Origin: Alcaligenes endophyticus
Lineage (GTDB): Bacteria > Pseudomonadota > Gammaproteobacteria > Burkholderiales > Burkholderiaceae_B
Length of the DNA stretch: 64,000 nt
Direction of reading: 5' to 3'
Assembly (NCBI RefSeq): GCF_026344035.1
Contig: NZ_JAPKND010000006.1
Coordinates: forward strand, 1-64,000
Both the position numbers and the translations under genes were made by a program. The notes under the pieces are model-generated. The model was not told the origin of the DNA. It saw only the letters and a program-made list of their open reading frames with translations, and searched no databases. Positions 9,601-18,756 of the stretch are shown here, piece after piece; position 1 is the stretch's first letter, and each line of letters starts with the position of its first letter.

Positions 9601-11197
9601 CTTTGCCTTTGGCTTTGAAATCGGAGCTGTCAATCGAAACCAAGTCTTGTTCGAAGAATAAGGTTCGGGCCGTTTGGTCGGACACAGCACTGACCGTAAC
9701 GTTACTCAACGTGACATCACTCTCAAGAGAACTAATACCATAAGCGAGATATTCAGAGGCGACACTAATCTGCGAACCGTCACTAATATTAACGTTACTC
9801 TCTCGAACCTCCACGCCTTGCGCCGTTCCAAAGGTGTAAACAGGACCCGTAGACTCTACATTCAAAGTTACACCGCTTAGCGACAGATCTCCGCCTAACC
9901 ACGAACGAACTCCAGAAGCCCATTCGCCTGTACCGGCTACGTCAATCGTTGTTCCCTGCTCAAGGGTAAGCTGATTATCGCCCATTAAATTAATGCCGTA
10001 CACATCATAGCCAGTCACAGCAATGCTGACATTATCCGACACGTTCAGATTGGACTCAGCATCAACCTGAATTCCCGTTGCCTTCTGCCCTTCAACGCTC
10101 AGGGCGGCATTACGCAGGTCCACAGAAATATCGCTGCTTGTGTTGATACCTACCGCTTCTGATTGAGTGTCAGTACCGCCTTGCACAGTAATGGTGATTC
10201 GCTTGTGGGCTTCATCCCCCGCGGTCGAATTACCCAAGTACATATGTCGTTTACCATCAGCAAACAGCGTAGCACCTTCTATATTGATGCCAGTGCTGCT
10301 GCGCCCTAAAGGGTCACCTTGGACATCAATATCAAAGTTCATCAGCGCGCCGCCCTGCAGGGTATAGCCACTACCGCTAGTAAAACGTATACCCGTTGCA
10401 TCACTGCCGGCCACACCCGTCACAGCAATTTCATTGCGATCGGCCCCAGGAGAAATAAAATAAAGCTCCCCCCCATCGACATCAACGCCTATCGCGTTTT
10501 CACCGGCAACCTTGATGACGCTGCCGCCTGTAATATGGTTCCCCCCGCTGTTTAATTTGAGTCCCGCAGCCTGACTACCGCTGACATCAACTGTCGTACC
10601 TGAAAGATTGAAACTACCATTCGAAGGGCCGCCTTGCACGGTGACCCCCGAAACACCATCACCCGTCGCCGCAATCGAGGTGTCCCCTACACTAGCACGT
10701 GCTCCGGACTGTACATACACGCCATGCAGGTTCTCACCTTCAACCGCTATCACACCATCTTGCACATAAGCCCAGTCCTGTTCATCCGTACCTGCTTCCA
10801 CCATGACAGCAGCATAAGGATCTGAGTTTGGCCTAGGGTTAACGCCTGGCAGCACTTTAAACGTCCCATTCCGGACAGTCGTAGAGCCAACCCCTGCTCC
10901 ATCGTTTTTTATCGTCAGCGCATTGCCCCAATCGCCTATCTGAGCACTTACGTATTCATCACCTAAACCATAATCTAAAACAATCTGCGCCGCTACGGGT
11001 GTGCTCACACCAAAAACTAGCAATATACTCGCCGCCAAGGCGGTGATGGTGTACTGAGTCTGTCGAACAGTCTCTTGGGGTGGCGTGGCTGATCTCTCTG
11101 AGCGGGCACCGCTGCGCGACCTAGCACCAACTAAATCAGACACGACAACGAAAGCGCTCTTGGAGTGGCTCCATATAACTTTATGTATTTTGTTCAC
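6656..11197 (-). CDS. Classical (type Va) autotransporter, 1513 residues
   Basis: The start is GTG 11197, with AGG-type ribosome site upstream. The N-terminus begins MNKIHKVIW, an extended signal peptide region (ESPR), followed by a long basic linker and hydrophobic core ending near AAQIV. The passenger (about residues 75-1230) is a repetitive Ser/Thr/Val/Gly-rich beta-helix with many short degenerate repeats and very few aromatics. A passenger-associated transport-type segment (LAGNWNIGG, then APGNSIGVI) precedes the barrel. The C-terminal barrel (about 1240-1513) ends LSLRTRF with a terminal Phe. No RGD motif or catalytic protease triad was recognised. Probably adhesin or surface shield. 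Divergent from the porin gene. Confidence 0.95.
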   Translation of the reverse strand: MNKIHKVIWSHSKSAFVVVSDLVGARSRSGARSERSATPPQETVRQTQYTITALAASILLVFGVSTPVAAQIVLDYGLGDEYVSAQIGDWGNALTIKNDGAGVGSTTVRNGTFKVLPGVNPRPNSDPYAAVMVEAGTDEQDWAYVQDGVIAVEGENLHGVYVQSGARASVGDTSIAATGDGVSGVTVQGGPSNGSFNLSGTTVDVSGSQAAGLKLNSGGNHITGGSVIKVAGENAIGVDVDGGELYFISPGADRNEIAVTGVAGSDATGIRFTSGSGYTLQGGALMNFDIDVQGDPLGRSSTGINIEGATLFADGKRHMYLGNSTAGDEAHKRITITVQGGTDTQSEAVGINTSSDISVDLRNAALSVEGQKATGIQVDAESNLNVSDNVSIAVTGYDVYGINLMGDNQLTLEQGTTIDVAGTGEWASGVRSWLGGDLSLSGVTLNVESTGPVYTFGTAQGVEVRESNVNISDGSQISVASEYLAYGISSLESDVTLSNVTVSAVSDQTARTLFFEQDLVSIDSSDFKAKGKDSRVLTAQQSTVDVTRAIIAAEDANWATGVYASDSTMTLSEVNIDVKAALVATGIVADSGSELKLSDSTVEVTGDGGSTSGISSSTSSVTVENTDLTVNGLGTGWSSNNDTHARIVDSQISIIADGSVAAVNIGGSQDVVIQGSSTTLSARSNEVESLATALQVNNGASVQVESASLEATVLDDRSYAVGLSAGAGSAVSLLNAQLVVDAGQGEALGAGAGNVGSEITLGNTTVMVTGEARATGLSFLDSAIGQVADSLIQVEGKKGATGVSALEGSVTLNSSRVEVSAEQQALGVLAADSVVTLDGVNVKVDGGDGTYALAAAFGGTLNTSGGTTLESSGGGVVLESDVEGAQVALTHTKIISGGPTLTAFQGDVGVMRMDLGAGVVATENNGALLLVERDTSIQTGRVELTISDGATVSGSITDDAGSLTDLTATGGTFVALNQAQYAGAVQNVRGIELSNGSTLSGGSFAAPNTVLEDVQIDQSTLAGNWNIGGTLHALNGARVAPGNSIGVITTNAINWGNGTVYEVEVNAAGEADRVDVTGPGAADISQTALHVMQENGNGGYRLDHDYTILTAAGGIAGEFTEASWQGNELIIIKPSYQANLVTMALAVNNQALQQANLTANQRATSDGALSVAGLNAAVDAAFLSVKPSAAFDQLSGEIHPSTRVALMSNSTWLSNAILGRLGDHSAGSAPLTDSGYPLWLSYTHGDQKTKGDSNTAERKNKTNSIALGAEALLESDWRVGGAFAYTDSKVKLNARDSSADIDSYSLALYAGKSWLYHSNSLNLKAGVAHIWHDIDSRRHVELGGQQSLKASYDARTTQLFGELGYSMAVSDRSMVEPYLGLTWLSHRSDGFSESGGAAALKGKSHTDDVTLSTVGVRAATSVDMGTTAVKLRGGLGWRHAFGDRQPKASLSFIQGNSSTFGVVGAPMIKNAAVFDLGAEVQVGRNTSIGLSYEGQAGSGFTEHTGNLSLRTRF

Positions 11198-11464
11198 TGA
11201 CCTAATCCCCTTTGAATGAATGACTGAATAGTAGTCATCCCTCTAAGGCCTGTCGCCATCCTTTAAGCTAGGAAAAGCTAAGGTTTTTGTAAGAAAAATT
11301 TGCTTTGTGTTATTTATTACTAACAAGCCACCCCCCTCCCCCTACAAACACATAGGGCAAGCGCGTAAAGCCTGCTAAGGCTTGCTTTCAGAGCCATCAT
11401 TTACGTCGTACTATGTACCCTTAAATAAAACACTACATTCCGCCAAAGGGGGGGGGCTGGACTC
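11198..11464. promoter_or_regulatory. Divergent promoter region with homopolymeric tracts
   Basis: 267 bases separate the autotransporter and porin starts. A C6-T-C5 run lies at 11331-11342. A run of nine Gs lies at 11448-11456, 8 bases before the GTG start of the porin, where a Shine-Dalgarno site is expected. Runs of this length are prone to slippage in host-associated betaproteobacteria. Confidence 0.6.
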
Positions 11465-12547
11465 GTGAAAAAAAAACTACTCGCTATAGCGCTACTTTAT
11501 GGAACTGCTTCACTAACACATGCAACCAGCTCTGTTACGCTAATTGGTGTCATTGACACAGGCGTCGGCTACCAGTCTTTTAAAAACAAAGACAACGGGA
11601 TTAAAGCCAGTTACAGCGGCCTATTTAATGGAGTCTGGTCAAGCAACTCGTGGGGGTTAAAAGCCACCGAAGATTTAGGGGATGGCTTAAGCGCGATCTT
11701 TAAGCTTGAAAGCGGCTTTAGTTCCTTAACCGGACAATCCTCGAGCGATCGTCTTCTTAAAACAACCATACTAGGCTTAGCCAGTAAAGATTGGGGCAGC
11801 GTTAAGTTCGGTCGCATGGGTAATGCAGTACAAAACTACGCCAGCTATACAGCAGGCCCTAGCGATGAAGAGAACCTCTCTGACATCACCAATACATTTA
11901 GTGCGGCGGGTTCTAATAAAGCCGATAACACGATTGTTTATCACTCCCCAAACTTCAATGGCTTAGATTTTGCGATTGGCTACTCATTTAACACCAATGG
12001 CCCACAAAGCTCCGACAATCGAAACAATACAAAACTTATCACGGCAGCTACTGGCTACAGCTCTGGGCCCTTAACCCTAGCCTTAGGTTACGACCGCCTA
12101 CAATCAGCGGGGTGGGAAAAGAAGGTACATTCATGGATTGCAGTGGGTGGCTATACATGGGATAGCGTGCTCATTGGCGTAGCAGTAGGACAGGATATTA
12201 ATGGTCGTCAGAACGGCTTTGGTTCCTATGTAGACTCGCCTGCCTTCACCAACTGGAACTCGGGTTATACCAAAGACTTCAAAACCACCAGCGTTACCCT
12301 GAATGCGACCGTTCCCGTCAATGCCGTGTCCAGCGCAATGGTAGGCTGGAGCATGTCGCGCGCCAGCAGTTCGTTTACCAATGCCTACAGTCTGGCTAGA
12401 CGTCAACAAAACATTTACAGCGCCGGCTACACCTACAGCCTATCCAAGCGTACGTCGCTCTACGCTATCGGAGCCTATGCTACGGGCTTTGCTTTCCAAA
12501 ACGTTCGCGGCCAACAAATGATAGTTGGTTTGGATCACAGTTTCTAA
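11465..12547 (+). CDS. Gram-negative general porin (Bordetella/Neisseria type)
   Basis: 360 residues, start GTG 11465. A cleavable signal (MKKKLLAIALLYGTASLTHA) is followed by SSVTLIGVIDTGVGY, the typical first strand of betaproteobacterial 16-stranded porins. Other family strings are SSNSWGLKATEDLGDGL and FKLESGF. The C-terminus is GLDHSF, ending in the barrel Phe. It forms a diffusion pore in the outer membrane. The molybdenum hydroxylase gene follows after only 11 bases, so the porin may admit that enzyme's substrate. The nine-G run just upstream replaces a normal ribosome site and may make expression variable. Confidence 0.93.
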   Translation: MKKKLLAIALLYGTASLTHATSSVTLIGVIDTGVGYQSFKNKDNGIKASYSGLFNGVWSSNSWGLKATEDLGDGLSAIFKLESGFSSLTGQSSSDRLLKTTILGLASKDWGSVKFGRMGNAVQNYASYTAGPSDEENLSDITNTFSAAGSNKADNTIVYHSPNFNGLDFAIGYSFNTNGPQSSDNRNNTKLITAATGYSSGPLTLALGYDRLQSAGWEKKVHSWIAVGGYTWDSVLIGVAVGQDINGRQNGFGSYVDSPAFTNWNSGYTKDFKTTSVTLNATVPVNAVSSAMVGWSMSRASSSFTNAYSLARRQQNIYSAGYTYSLSKRTSLYAIGAYATGFAFQNVRGQQMIVGLDHSF

Positions 12548-12558
12548 CGGAGTAGGCA

Positions 12559-15483
12559 ATGTCGAATGCAACTAATCATGGTTTTTCCCGCCGAGATTTC
12601 ATCAAACTAGGTACTGTAGGGGGTATCACCCTGCTGCTCGGCCGTTTACCAATAGCGCAGGCGCTGGAGGTCAATTCTGGCCCTAGCTCTACCGATTGGA
12701 TAGCAAGTAACGGCAAAGCCAAGTTCCGCTGGGACGCTGTCCGCAAGGTAACCGGCCAAAAGAATTTTGCCTTTGATTTTCGCTCCGAAGACTTGCCTGG
12801 TTGGCCCAAGCAGCAAGGCTATGCATTCATGCTTAAAGCCAGCAATGCAGAGCATCGCTTTGAAGGCATAGATCTTTCGATACTGGGTGATACCTTGCAG
12901 CCAGATAAGCTAGTGATGCAAAAAGACTTAGCCGACAAGGGTTTGGAAGCCCCCAACAGCATGGGAGCCGGCTTTTATGGTGAGCATATCTTGCTACCCC
13001 TAGGGGAAACGGCCCCGCTTTTAGGCCATCCCGTCGCCATTTTGTTCTACCAAGACTTCGACCGCTTCCAAGAAGCCAAGCGGACACTACAGTTTGATGC
13101 CAGCGTCGTGAAATATGGCGCATTTACTGGTACTAAACCCCCTGCCAACTACGGCGCCGGTCGTTTCGTGCGCATAGGCGGGGCTACGCCCCAAGACACC
13201 CCCGAGTTCGCGCCCTTTCAAAATGGTTCCATCAAAGGTGCTTTCCACGGCAACGAGGTAATCTGGCCTCCCTTTACACCGGATCGCGAGCTATTTGTGC
13301 CTGAAGTCATTAAAAGAAAACGCGGCAGCGGCTTTGAGGACTCCTTACACGCTTCTACCTTAGACCCAAGCATACCGGAACAAGCCATGGAGGCCGCCAT
13401 GCTCATCGCTGAGGATATTAAACAGGCGCGCAGCAATCCAGACAAAATCGTCCTAGAACGGCACGGCTTTTCACAATCCATCGACCCATGCGCCATGGAG
13501 CCCGACAACTGCACCGCTTGGTACGACTCAGAAACTCGCAGCCTGCACATCATCACTGCCACTCAATCGCCAGCAGGTGTGGCCAGCGCAGCAGCGGCCA
13601 TGGTGAAGGGCAATACTCAGGTGCCGGTCGAGCGCATTATCCTGCTAACGGGCTCTACCGTAGGCTATGGTTCTAAGGACTACTCTGTATTCCCCTACTA
13701 CGCGATTGCAGCCTGCCTCTACAGCGGGGGCATACCTGTACGAGTCGCCAACAACCGGTACGAACAATTCCAACTGGGTATGAAGCGCCACTCCATTGAA
13801 ATGGACGTTACTATCACGGCCGATCGTAAAACAGGCCAATTCGACATACTGAAAGGTTTTTATAATTGCAACGGCGGTGGCCGGGAAAACCTATCCGTCG
13901 CGGTATCTCACGTTGCAGCCCGAGGAGCTCAGTCCGTCTACTATTTCCCTAAATCCGACTTAGCAACCGTCGCAATGGCGACGCAAGCGGTGGAAGCAGG
14001 CTCCATGCGCGGCTTTGGTTCACTGCAATCGATGACGATCACCGAAGTGATGGTAGACGAAATCGCGCAAGAGTTGGCCATCGACCCCATAGAACTGCGT
14101 CGTCGCAACGCCTTACGTGAGGGTTGGCAAAATACGCAAGGCGGCGTACAAGCCGGTGACCCCCGTATCATAGAAATGTTAGACTTGGCAGCCAGGCATC
14201 CTTTATGGACCAATCGCGACCAAGCTAAAGCACAGTTTGACACAGCCAACCCAGGAAAACGCTATGGCGTAGGCTTCGCCCAGGTGCAGCAAGTCTATGG
14301 CTCTAGCGGCGACCCCAGTATATTAGTGCTGGAATTCGACAGTAACGGTAAATTGACCATGCGGCATTGCGCTCAAGAAATCGGTACGGGCGCCACCACC
14401 GCGCAACAAGTCATGGTATGGCAGGCCTTAGGGAAGGCCCCCGACGAGGTTCAGTTCGGCGTCACCGAATTCCCCGAACTGCCGCTGACTAGTGCCTGGG
14501 CTGATCAAAAACTACAAGACGAGTTTTCTAAAAAAGACCCTTACTGGGTGCCGTCCGTCATCCCCGATATGAGCTCATCCTCCAGCGTGTACTACATTGG
14601 TTTTGCAACACGTCAAGCTGCCCGCTTTTTGCTCGAATACTCCTTATGGCCCGCAGCTCGGGCTATCTGGAGTCAAGGCGCTGGCGGGGGGCCAATATCT
14701 AGCTTTGATGTGCAATTTTCCGACCTACGTATCGGCGCCAACGGACTAGGCGGTGCAGGTATGAAGCCAATCCCTTTCGAACAGCTGGCTAAAAAGGCCC
14801 ATGAAATGGGACTGATCGCAGGAGTTGCCGTGCATACTTTCAGCCGCTGGGAATGGGCTCGTGCAGACTTCGATATTCCAGGCGTAGGCTTACGCAATCT
14901 ACCCATAGACGCCTTAGCCCTAAAGTACGGCGACGGTGCTCCAGAAGCGTTGAAAAAACGCATGACAACAGCCGGCTACGACTTTATTAAACGTAAAAGT
15001 GCCACTTACCCGCCCGCACAGCGAAGCAGCGCAGGTCCAACTACCTATACACCCGCCTCGTGCATCGTGGAGTTAAATGTCAACACCTTCACCGGGCAAG
15101 TAGAAGTGATGAACCATCACTCCCTTATGGATCCTGGTACCATCATCGTGCCTGAACTGGTCTCAGGACAATTACAAGGCGGCACGGCTATGGGCATAGG
15201 CCATGCCTTAATGGAAGAACTACCTCTGTATGAAGATGGCCCTGGCGATGGTACGTGGAACTTCAATCGCTACACCCTACCCCGCGCAAAAGATGTCGCC
15301 GTGTGGACGCAAACAGCTGATTACCTCCCTCCATTATCCGACACCTCACCCCCTAAAGGTATGGCTGAGCTTGGCATGATTCCTATCGTGGCCGCGATTA
15401 GTAATGCGATCACTCATGCTGTAGGCAAACGTTTTTACGACTTCCCCATTACGCCTGCAAAAATCAAGAAAGCGCTCGACTAA
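12559..15483 (+). CDS. Periplasmic molybdenum hydroxylase large subunit (xanthine dehydrogenase / IorB-like)
   Basis: 974 residues. A Tat signal (SRRDFIKLG, hydrophobic stretch, cleavage near AQALE) sends the folded protein to the periplasm. The body matches the molybdopterin-binding subunit of xanthine dehydrogenase/isoquinoline oxidoreductase-type enzymes: the GSMRGFGS region, the TGATTAQQV segment, and near the C-terminus KGMAELGMIP, whose Glu 937 aligns with the family's catalytic Glu. These enzymes hydroxylate aldehydes or N-heteroaromatics with water. A GGAG ribosome site precedes ATG 12559. The small 2Fe-2S subunit normally encoded beside such genes is absent here, and no cytochrome gene follows. 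Substrate and electron acceptor unknown. Confidence 0.88.
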   Translation: MSNATNHGFSRRDFIKLGTVGGITLLLGRLPIAQALEVNSGPSSTDWIASNGKAKFRWDAVRKVTGQKNFAFDFRSEDLPGWPKQQGYAFMLKASNAEHRFEGIDLSILGDTLQPDKLVMQKDLADKGLEAPNSMGAGFYGEHILLPLGETAPLLGHPVAILFYQDFDRFQEAKRTLQFDASVVKYGAFTGTKPPANYGAGRFVRIGGATPQDTPEFAPFQNGSIKGAFHGNEVIWPPFTPDRELFVPEVIKRKRGSGFEDSLHASTLDPSIPEQAMEAAMLIAEDIKQARSNPDKIVLERHGFSQSIDPCAMEPDNCTAWYDSETRSLHIITATQSPAGVASAAAAMVKGNTQVPVERIILLTGSTVGYGSKDYSVFPYYAIAACLYSGGIPVRVANNRYEQFQLGMKRHSIEMDVTITADRKTGQFDILKGFYNCNGGGRENLSVAVSHVAARGAQSVYYFPKSDLATVAMATQAVEAGSMRGFGSLQSMTITEVMVDEIAQELAIDPIELRRRNALREGWQNTQGGVQAGDPRIIEMLDLAARHPLWTNRDQAKAQFDTANPGKRYGVGFAQVQQVYGSSGDPSILVLEFDSNGKLTMRHCAQEIGTGATTAQQVMVWQALGKAPDEVQFGVTEFPELPLTSAWADQKLQDEFSKKDPYWVPSVIPDMSSSSSVYYIGFATRQAARFLLEYSLWPAARAIWSQGAGGGPISSFDVQFSDLRIGANGLGGAGMKPIPFEQLAKKAHEMGLIAGVAVHTFSRWEWARADFDIPGVGLRNLPIDALALKYGDGAPEALKKRMTTAGYDFIKRKSATYPPAQRSSAGPTTYTPASCIVELNVNTFTGQVEVMNHHSLMDPGTIIVPELVSGQLQGGTAMGIGHALMEELPLYEDGPGDGTWNFNRYTLPRAKDVAVWTQTADYLPPLSDTSPPKGMAELGMIPIVAAISNAITHAVGKRFYDFPITPAKIKKALD

Positions 15484-15540
15484 CTATACGCCTTCACGAC
15501 ACCTCACAGAGTCATAAGCAGGCGACACCCCCCATAAAAA

Positions 15541-15580
15541 ACACCCCATAGTTTGGCAAAATCACCAAACTATGGGGTGT
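15541..15580 (-). terminator. Strong hairpin terminator between convergent genes
   Basis: A perfect 16-bp stem (ACACCCCATAGTTTGG and its complement) has an 8-base loop. Read on the - strand it is followed by TTTTTT, which makes it the gadC terminator. On the + strand the T-run is missing, so termination of the molybdoenzyme transcript would be weaker. Confidence 0.88.
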
Positions 15581-15636
15581 CCTCGATCACGCAAACGTCT
15601 ATATTTACTGAACCTGCTCAGTCAAATAAATAGCCA

Positions 15637-17181
15637 CTATTTATCTGTAGTATTGACGCCATCTACAATGACGTGATGTGTGCTGCGCGCACGCGGGTGA
15701 ATGAAAAAATGATCGATTGAAATACTGTGATGCTTAATATGTTCTAGTTGAACATTCGTTTTATTAGCAGTTTTATCGTGAATAGCGTACAGAATAAATG
15801 GAATCGCCACTACCACCACAAAGCTAATAAGCAAACTAATCACGTATACATCTTCACCGTCTGCACCAGGTAAACCACTTGGTGGCACAAACGAAATCAC
15901 GAAAGCAAATAGGGAAACAATAAGCCCCGACAAAGCCACAATCACTTTGAATGTTTTACCACCAGGCACCGAGAATTCGCGTTTTTGTTCTGGCTGTTTA
16001 CATACCAAATGTATGTAGCCCAAGAACAGCATGAAATAGCTACACAAATAAATAACCACAGTAAGAGACATAGCAATCAAGAACGACATGTTGCTGCCGC
16101 CACCGGTATTGGTAAATACCGTCAACGCTACCGTAGTGATGAATAACTGGCACATAACCAGTGCCACAGGCACACCATTTTTGTTCACACGACTTAACGC
16201 TTTAGGCAGTAAACCTTTTTGAGCCGTCACCAACATACCGCGCGAAGGGCCTACTATCCAAGAGGCTACTTCAGCCAATACCCCTAGCATCAACAGCGTA
16301 GCAACAATGCGAAATGCCCATTCCACACCTGGTCCGAATTGGCCCAGCAAGACCTCAAAAGCTTGCATTACGCCTGCGGACAAATTGATCTCAGAGTGTG
16401 GAATAACCGCCGCCACGGATAAACCACCTATGGAACTCAAGACAATCGCTGCAATCATCAGCAAAAAAATGGCCATCGGATAGTCACGACCGGGGTTCTT
16501 CATCTCGTTGACATGGGTGGCAGAAGCTTCAGCGCCCATATAGCTTAAAATAAAGGCAACGAAAACAACCAACGTACCCAGCTTAGTGAAGTCAGGGAAA
16601 AAGCTGGCAGCGTTCATCTCGATTTGCAATGGGGCGCCGCTGTTCAAATAGGTAATCGCCAATACAACCAAAATACCGGCGGGAAGCAAAATACCGGCAA
16701 AAAAACCAATTTTCGCAATTTTTGCCGTATATTTTGTGCCACCCAACTGGGTAAAAGCCAGAAACCACAAAATAAGCAAACCACCAATCGTTTTTAATAC
16801 CGGATTAGTATTCAACTCTGGCCATTTCAAAATATAAGACAAGCACCCTAGTACAAAGTACAGCATGGGTATAAACCCAATGGCAATTTGCAGATAGCCA
16901 AATGAAATAGCGGCAAACCCCCAACGCTCACCCAGAGTATTAGACACCCATGCAAACACACCACCTTCCTGCCACCCTTCCACGGTAGCCATCTCGGCGG
17001 AACATAGTCCTAAGGGTATAAACCATAACAATCCACCCAACAGCAAGAAGAACACCAGGCTAAAACCGGATGTTGCAAAGGTGGGGTATTCATAAACAGC
17101 CATCACCATTGATGCAGTAATAGCGAAAAAACCAAGCATACTTAATTGGTTTTTTGCGTTAGATCCATTTACAGTAGCCAT
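15637..17181 (-). CDS. gadC: Glutamate:GABA antiporter GadC
   Basis: 514 residues, close to the 511 of E. coli GadC. The sequence is strikingly similar from the start ([19 protein letters not shown]) through the membrane domain ([26 protein letters not shown]). It is an APC-family exchanger of about 12 membrane helices that imports glutamate and exports GABA, consuming protons together with GadB. The C-terminal tail (about residues 475-514, with [11 protein letters not shown]) matches the C-plug that closes the E. coli carrier at neutral pH, so the acid gate appears conserved. It is not next to a decarboxylase: gadB lies about 15 kb away on the other strand, and the gene has its own terminator. 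Confidence 0.96.
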   Translation of the reverse strand: MATVNGSNAKNQLSMLGFFAITASMVMAVYEYPTFATSGFSLVFFLLLGGLLWFIPLGLCSAEMATVEGWQEGGVFAWVSNTLGERWGFAAISFGYLQIAIGFIPMLYFVLGCLSYILKWPELNTNPVLKTIGGLLILWFLAFTQLGGTKYTAKIAKIGFFAGILLPAGILVVLAITYLNSGAPLQIEMNAASFFPDFTKLGTLVVFVAFILSYMGAEASATHVNEMKNPGRDYPMAIFLLMIAAIVLSSIGGLSVAAVIPHSEINLSAGVMQAFEVLLGQFGPGVEWAFRIVATLLMLGVLAEVASWIVGPSRGMLVTAQKGLLPKALSRVNKNGVPVALVMCQLFITTVALTVFTNTGGGSNMSFLIAMSLTVVIYLCSYFMLFLGYIHLVCKQPEQKREFSVPGGKTFKVIVALSGLIVSLFAFVISFVPPSGLPGADGEDVYVISLLISFVVVVAIPFILYAIHDKTANKTNVQLEHIKHHSISIDHFFIHPRARSTHHVIVDGVNTTDK

Positions 17182-17472
17182 TATTTACTCACCCAAAGTA
17201 TTGTTCACGAGCCTAGAGCAAAACAGCGCTAAAGGTTAATTGCAAAAATCAATCAGCGGCAGCTAACCCCATCCTCAGGTGTCAACGCCCAACAACAACT
17301 AGAGGCACAACTGGCCAACTAAATTGTCTACTGTTGACTCTGTGGCGGAGCGTAAAGTTAGGGAACAATGAGACCAAGTCTACCTAGGCATAAGTATCGT
17401 GATGTATCTCATTGATCACTCTGTTACTTTGCCTAGCTACCTTAACCTATATTTTAGGCTTATAAACAAATT

Positions 17473-18669
17473 TTACAAATTAACCTTACTGTCCAGTTGG
17501 CAGGCAATACTATAAAATATCCTCTGCCAGTCGCTTAGTCGAATAGGATCCGTCCCGACCGACTCTGAAGCAAAACGTGCAATGACAGTGTCCCTAGCAA
17601 TATCCACATACAACCACTGCCCATATGACCCTATACCGGCTAGCAACGGCTCATTGCCAGCCCCTAATAAGTAAAAATTGCTACGGTAAGGCCCCTTAAT
17701 CACCCCAGAACGTGGCCCTCTAGCCCACGCTTCTTTATCGCCATTAGCAAGCATATCTTGCAACCAACGCTTTGGTACGATCTGATGATTATTAAAACTC
17801 CCCATACACCGTATCATTTCTCCAACTCGTGCGAGATCCCGTAGGGTCATGGATATACCGCCTCCCGCCCTAGGCGCGGCGTAAACATCCAGTAATAAGC
17901 ATGCCTCGTGCTCTGCCCCTAACGGATCCCAAAGCAACTCTTGAACTAACTCAACATAAGGGCGACCGCTTGCGCGCTCGAGTACCCATCCCAACACATC
18001 CGTATTCGCGGTCACATAATGAAATCTGTCACCATGCGCTCCCCCGCCATGCCCTATTTGCTGCAAGGCCTTTCTCAGGCCAATAACCTTCACATCCTCT
18101 CTTTTGGGCGTACCAGTTGTGGCGGACCTAAACTTCACTGAATCACCATTGGGATCAGCCAAGTCTTCGTTAAAAGCCAGACTCGTCGTCATATCCAGTA
18201 AATGACGAACCTTCGCGCTTCCAAAACCCGAGTGAGCCAGCTCAGGAATATAGTCAATGACGTTAGCCTGGTCACTTAAGCATTTTCTTTCTATTAAAAT
18301 TCCTGCCACAAGAGCAGCGATAGACTTACTAATAGATTGGACTGTGTGCAGCGTATTACTTTTTAAAAAACCGTCATACCACTCCATGACGATTTTTCCT
18401 TTATGCAACACAATAAACCCGTTGGTGTTCTCCTCTCTTAATATAGTATCTAAAGGTCGCTCAACCCCTACTCGATTTAATAGTAAAACTTGGGCTAAGT
18501 CACTTGGACGCTCCAATAAGTGCGAGGGGCAAGAAGATCTAGTTAGACCTGCCGTCGGGAATAACTGCCTCATATTACAAAACCCCCACCGACTTTGCGG
18601 CGGCAGGCGCCAGTTTTCGGTGGTGACTTGTGCCTCCGGTTCAGGAGGGAAACCGTGCATCATTCGCAT
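17473..18669 (-). CDS. Serine hydrolase of the beta-lactamase fold, 6-aminohexanoate-dimer hydrolase (NylB)-like
   Basis: 398 residues, near the 392 of NylB. The SxxK motif is Ser 112-Ile-Ser-Lys 115, the same numbering as the NylB nucleophile pair. The Tyr motif is in FHYVTANTDVLGW (Tyr 218), again closely like NylB. No signal peptide is evident, so it is probably cytoplasmic. The family cleaves short amides and esters; the natural substrate is unknown. It lies downstream of a Bug binding-protein gene and an IclR gene on the same strand, so it may hydrolyse a compound taken up by that system. ATG codons at 18669, 18663 and 18660 compete, with only weak ribosome sites. Confidence 0.85.
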   Translation of the reverse strand: MRMMHGFPPEPEAQVTTENWRLPPQSRWGFCNMRQLFPTAGLTRSSCPSHLLERPSDLAQVLLLNRVGVERPLDTILREENTNGFIVLHKGKIVMEWYDGFLKSNTLHTVQSISKSIAALVAGILIERKCLSDQANVIDYIPELAHSGFGSAKVRHLLDMTTSLAFNEDLADPNGDSVKFRSATTGTPKREDVKVIGLRKALQQIGHGGGAHGDRFHYVTANTDVLGWVLERASGRPYVELVQELLWDPLGAEHEACLLLDVYAAPRAGGGISMTLRDLARVGEMIRCMGSFNNHQIVPKRWLQDMLANGDKEAWARGPRSGVIKGPYRSNFYLLGAGNEPLLAGIGSYGQWLYVDIARDTVIARFASESVGTDPIRLSDWQRIFYSIACQLDSKVNL

Positions 18670-18756
18670 AATGAGTCTAATAAATTAAATAAAACAACCA
18701 CTCAAACGGCATGCATCTGAGTGGCTACAGCGACTTACACCAACTGTATGGAACGA

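Noticed and set aside
8000-10700. Repeats in the autotransporter gene as possible CRISPR or DNA repeat array
   Set aside because: The repeats are irregular in length and conserved at protein level only; no constant spacer pattern.
6881-10825. Several antisense reading frames of 60-100 codons inside the autotransporter
   Set aside because: They lie opposite a repetitive, low-stop-codon passenger, have no ribosome sites, and their products look like no known proteins.
17182-17472. Small gene or RNA in the gap upstream of gadC
   Set aside because: No plausible frame with ribosome site and no convincing RNA fold; probably just promoter DNA for gadC and the end of the hydrolase gene.
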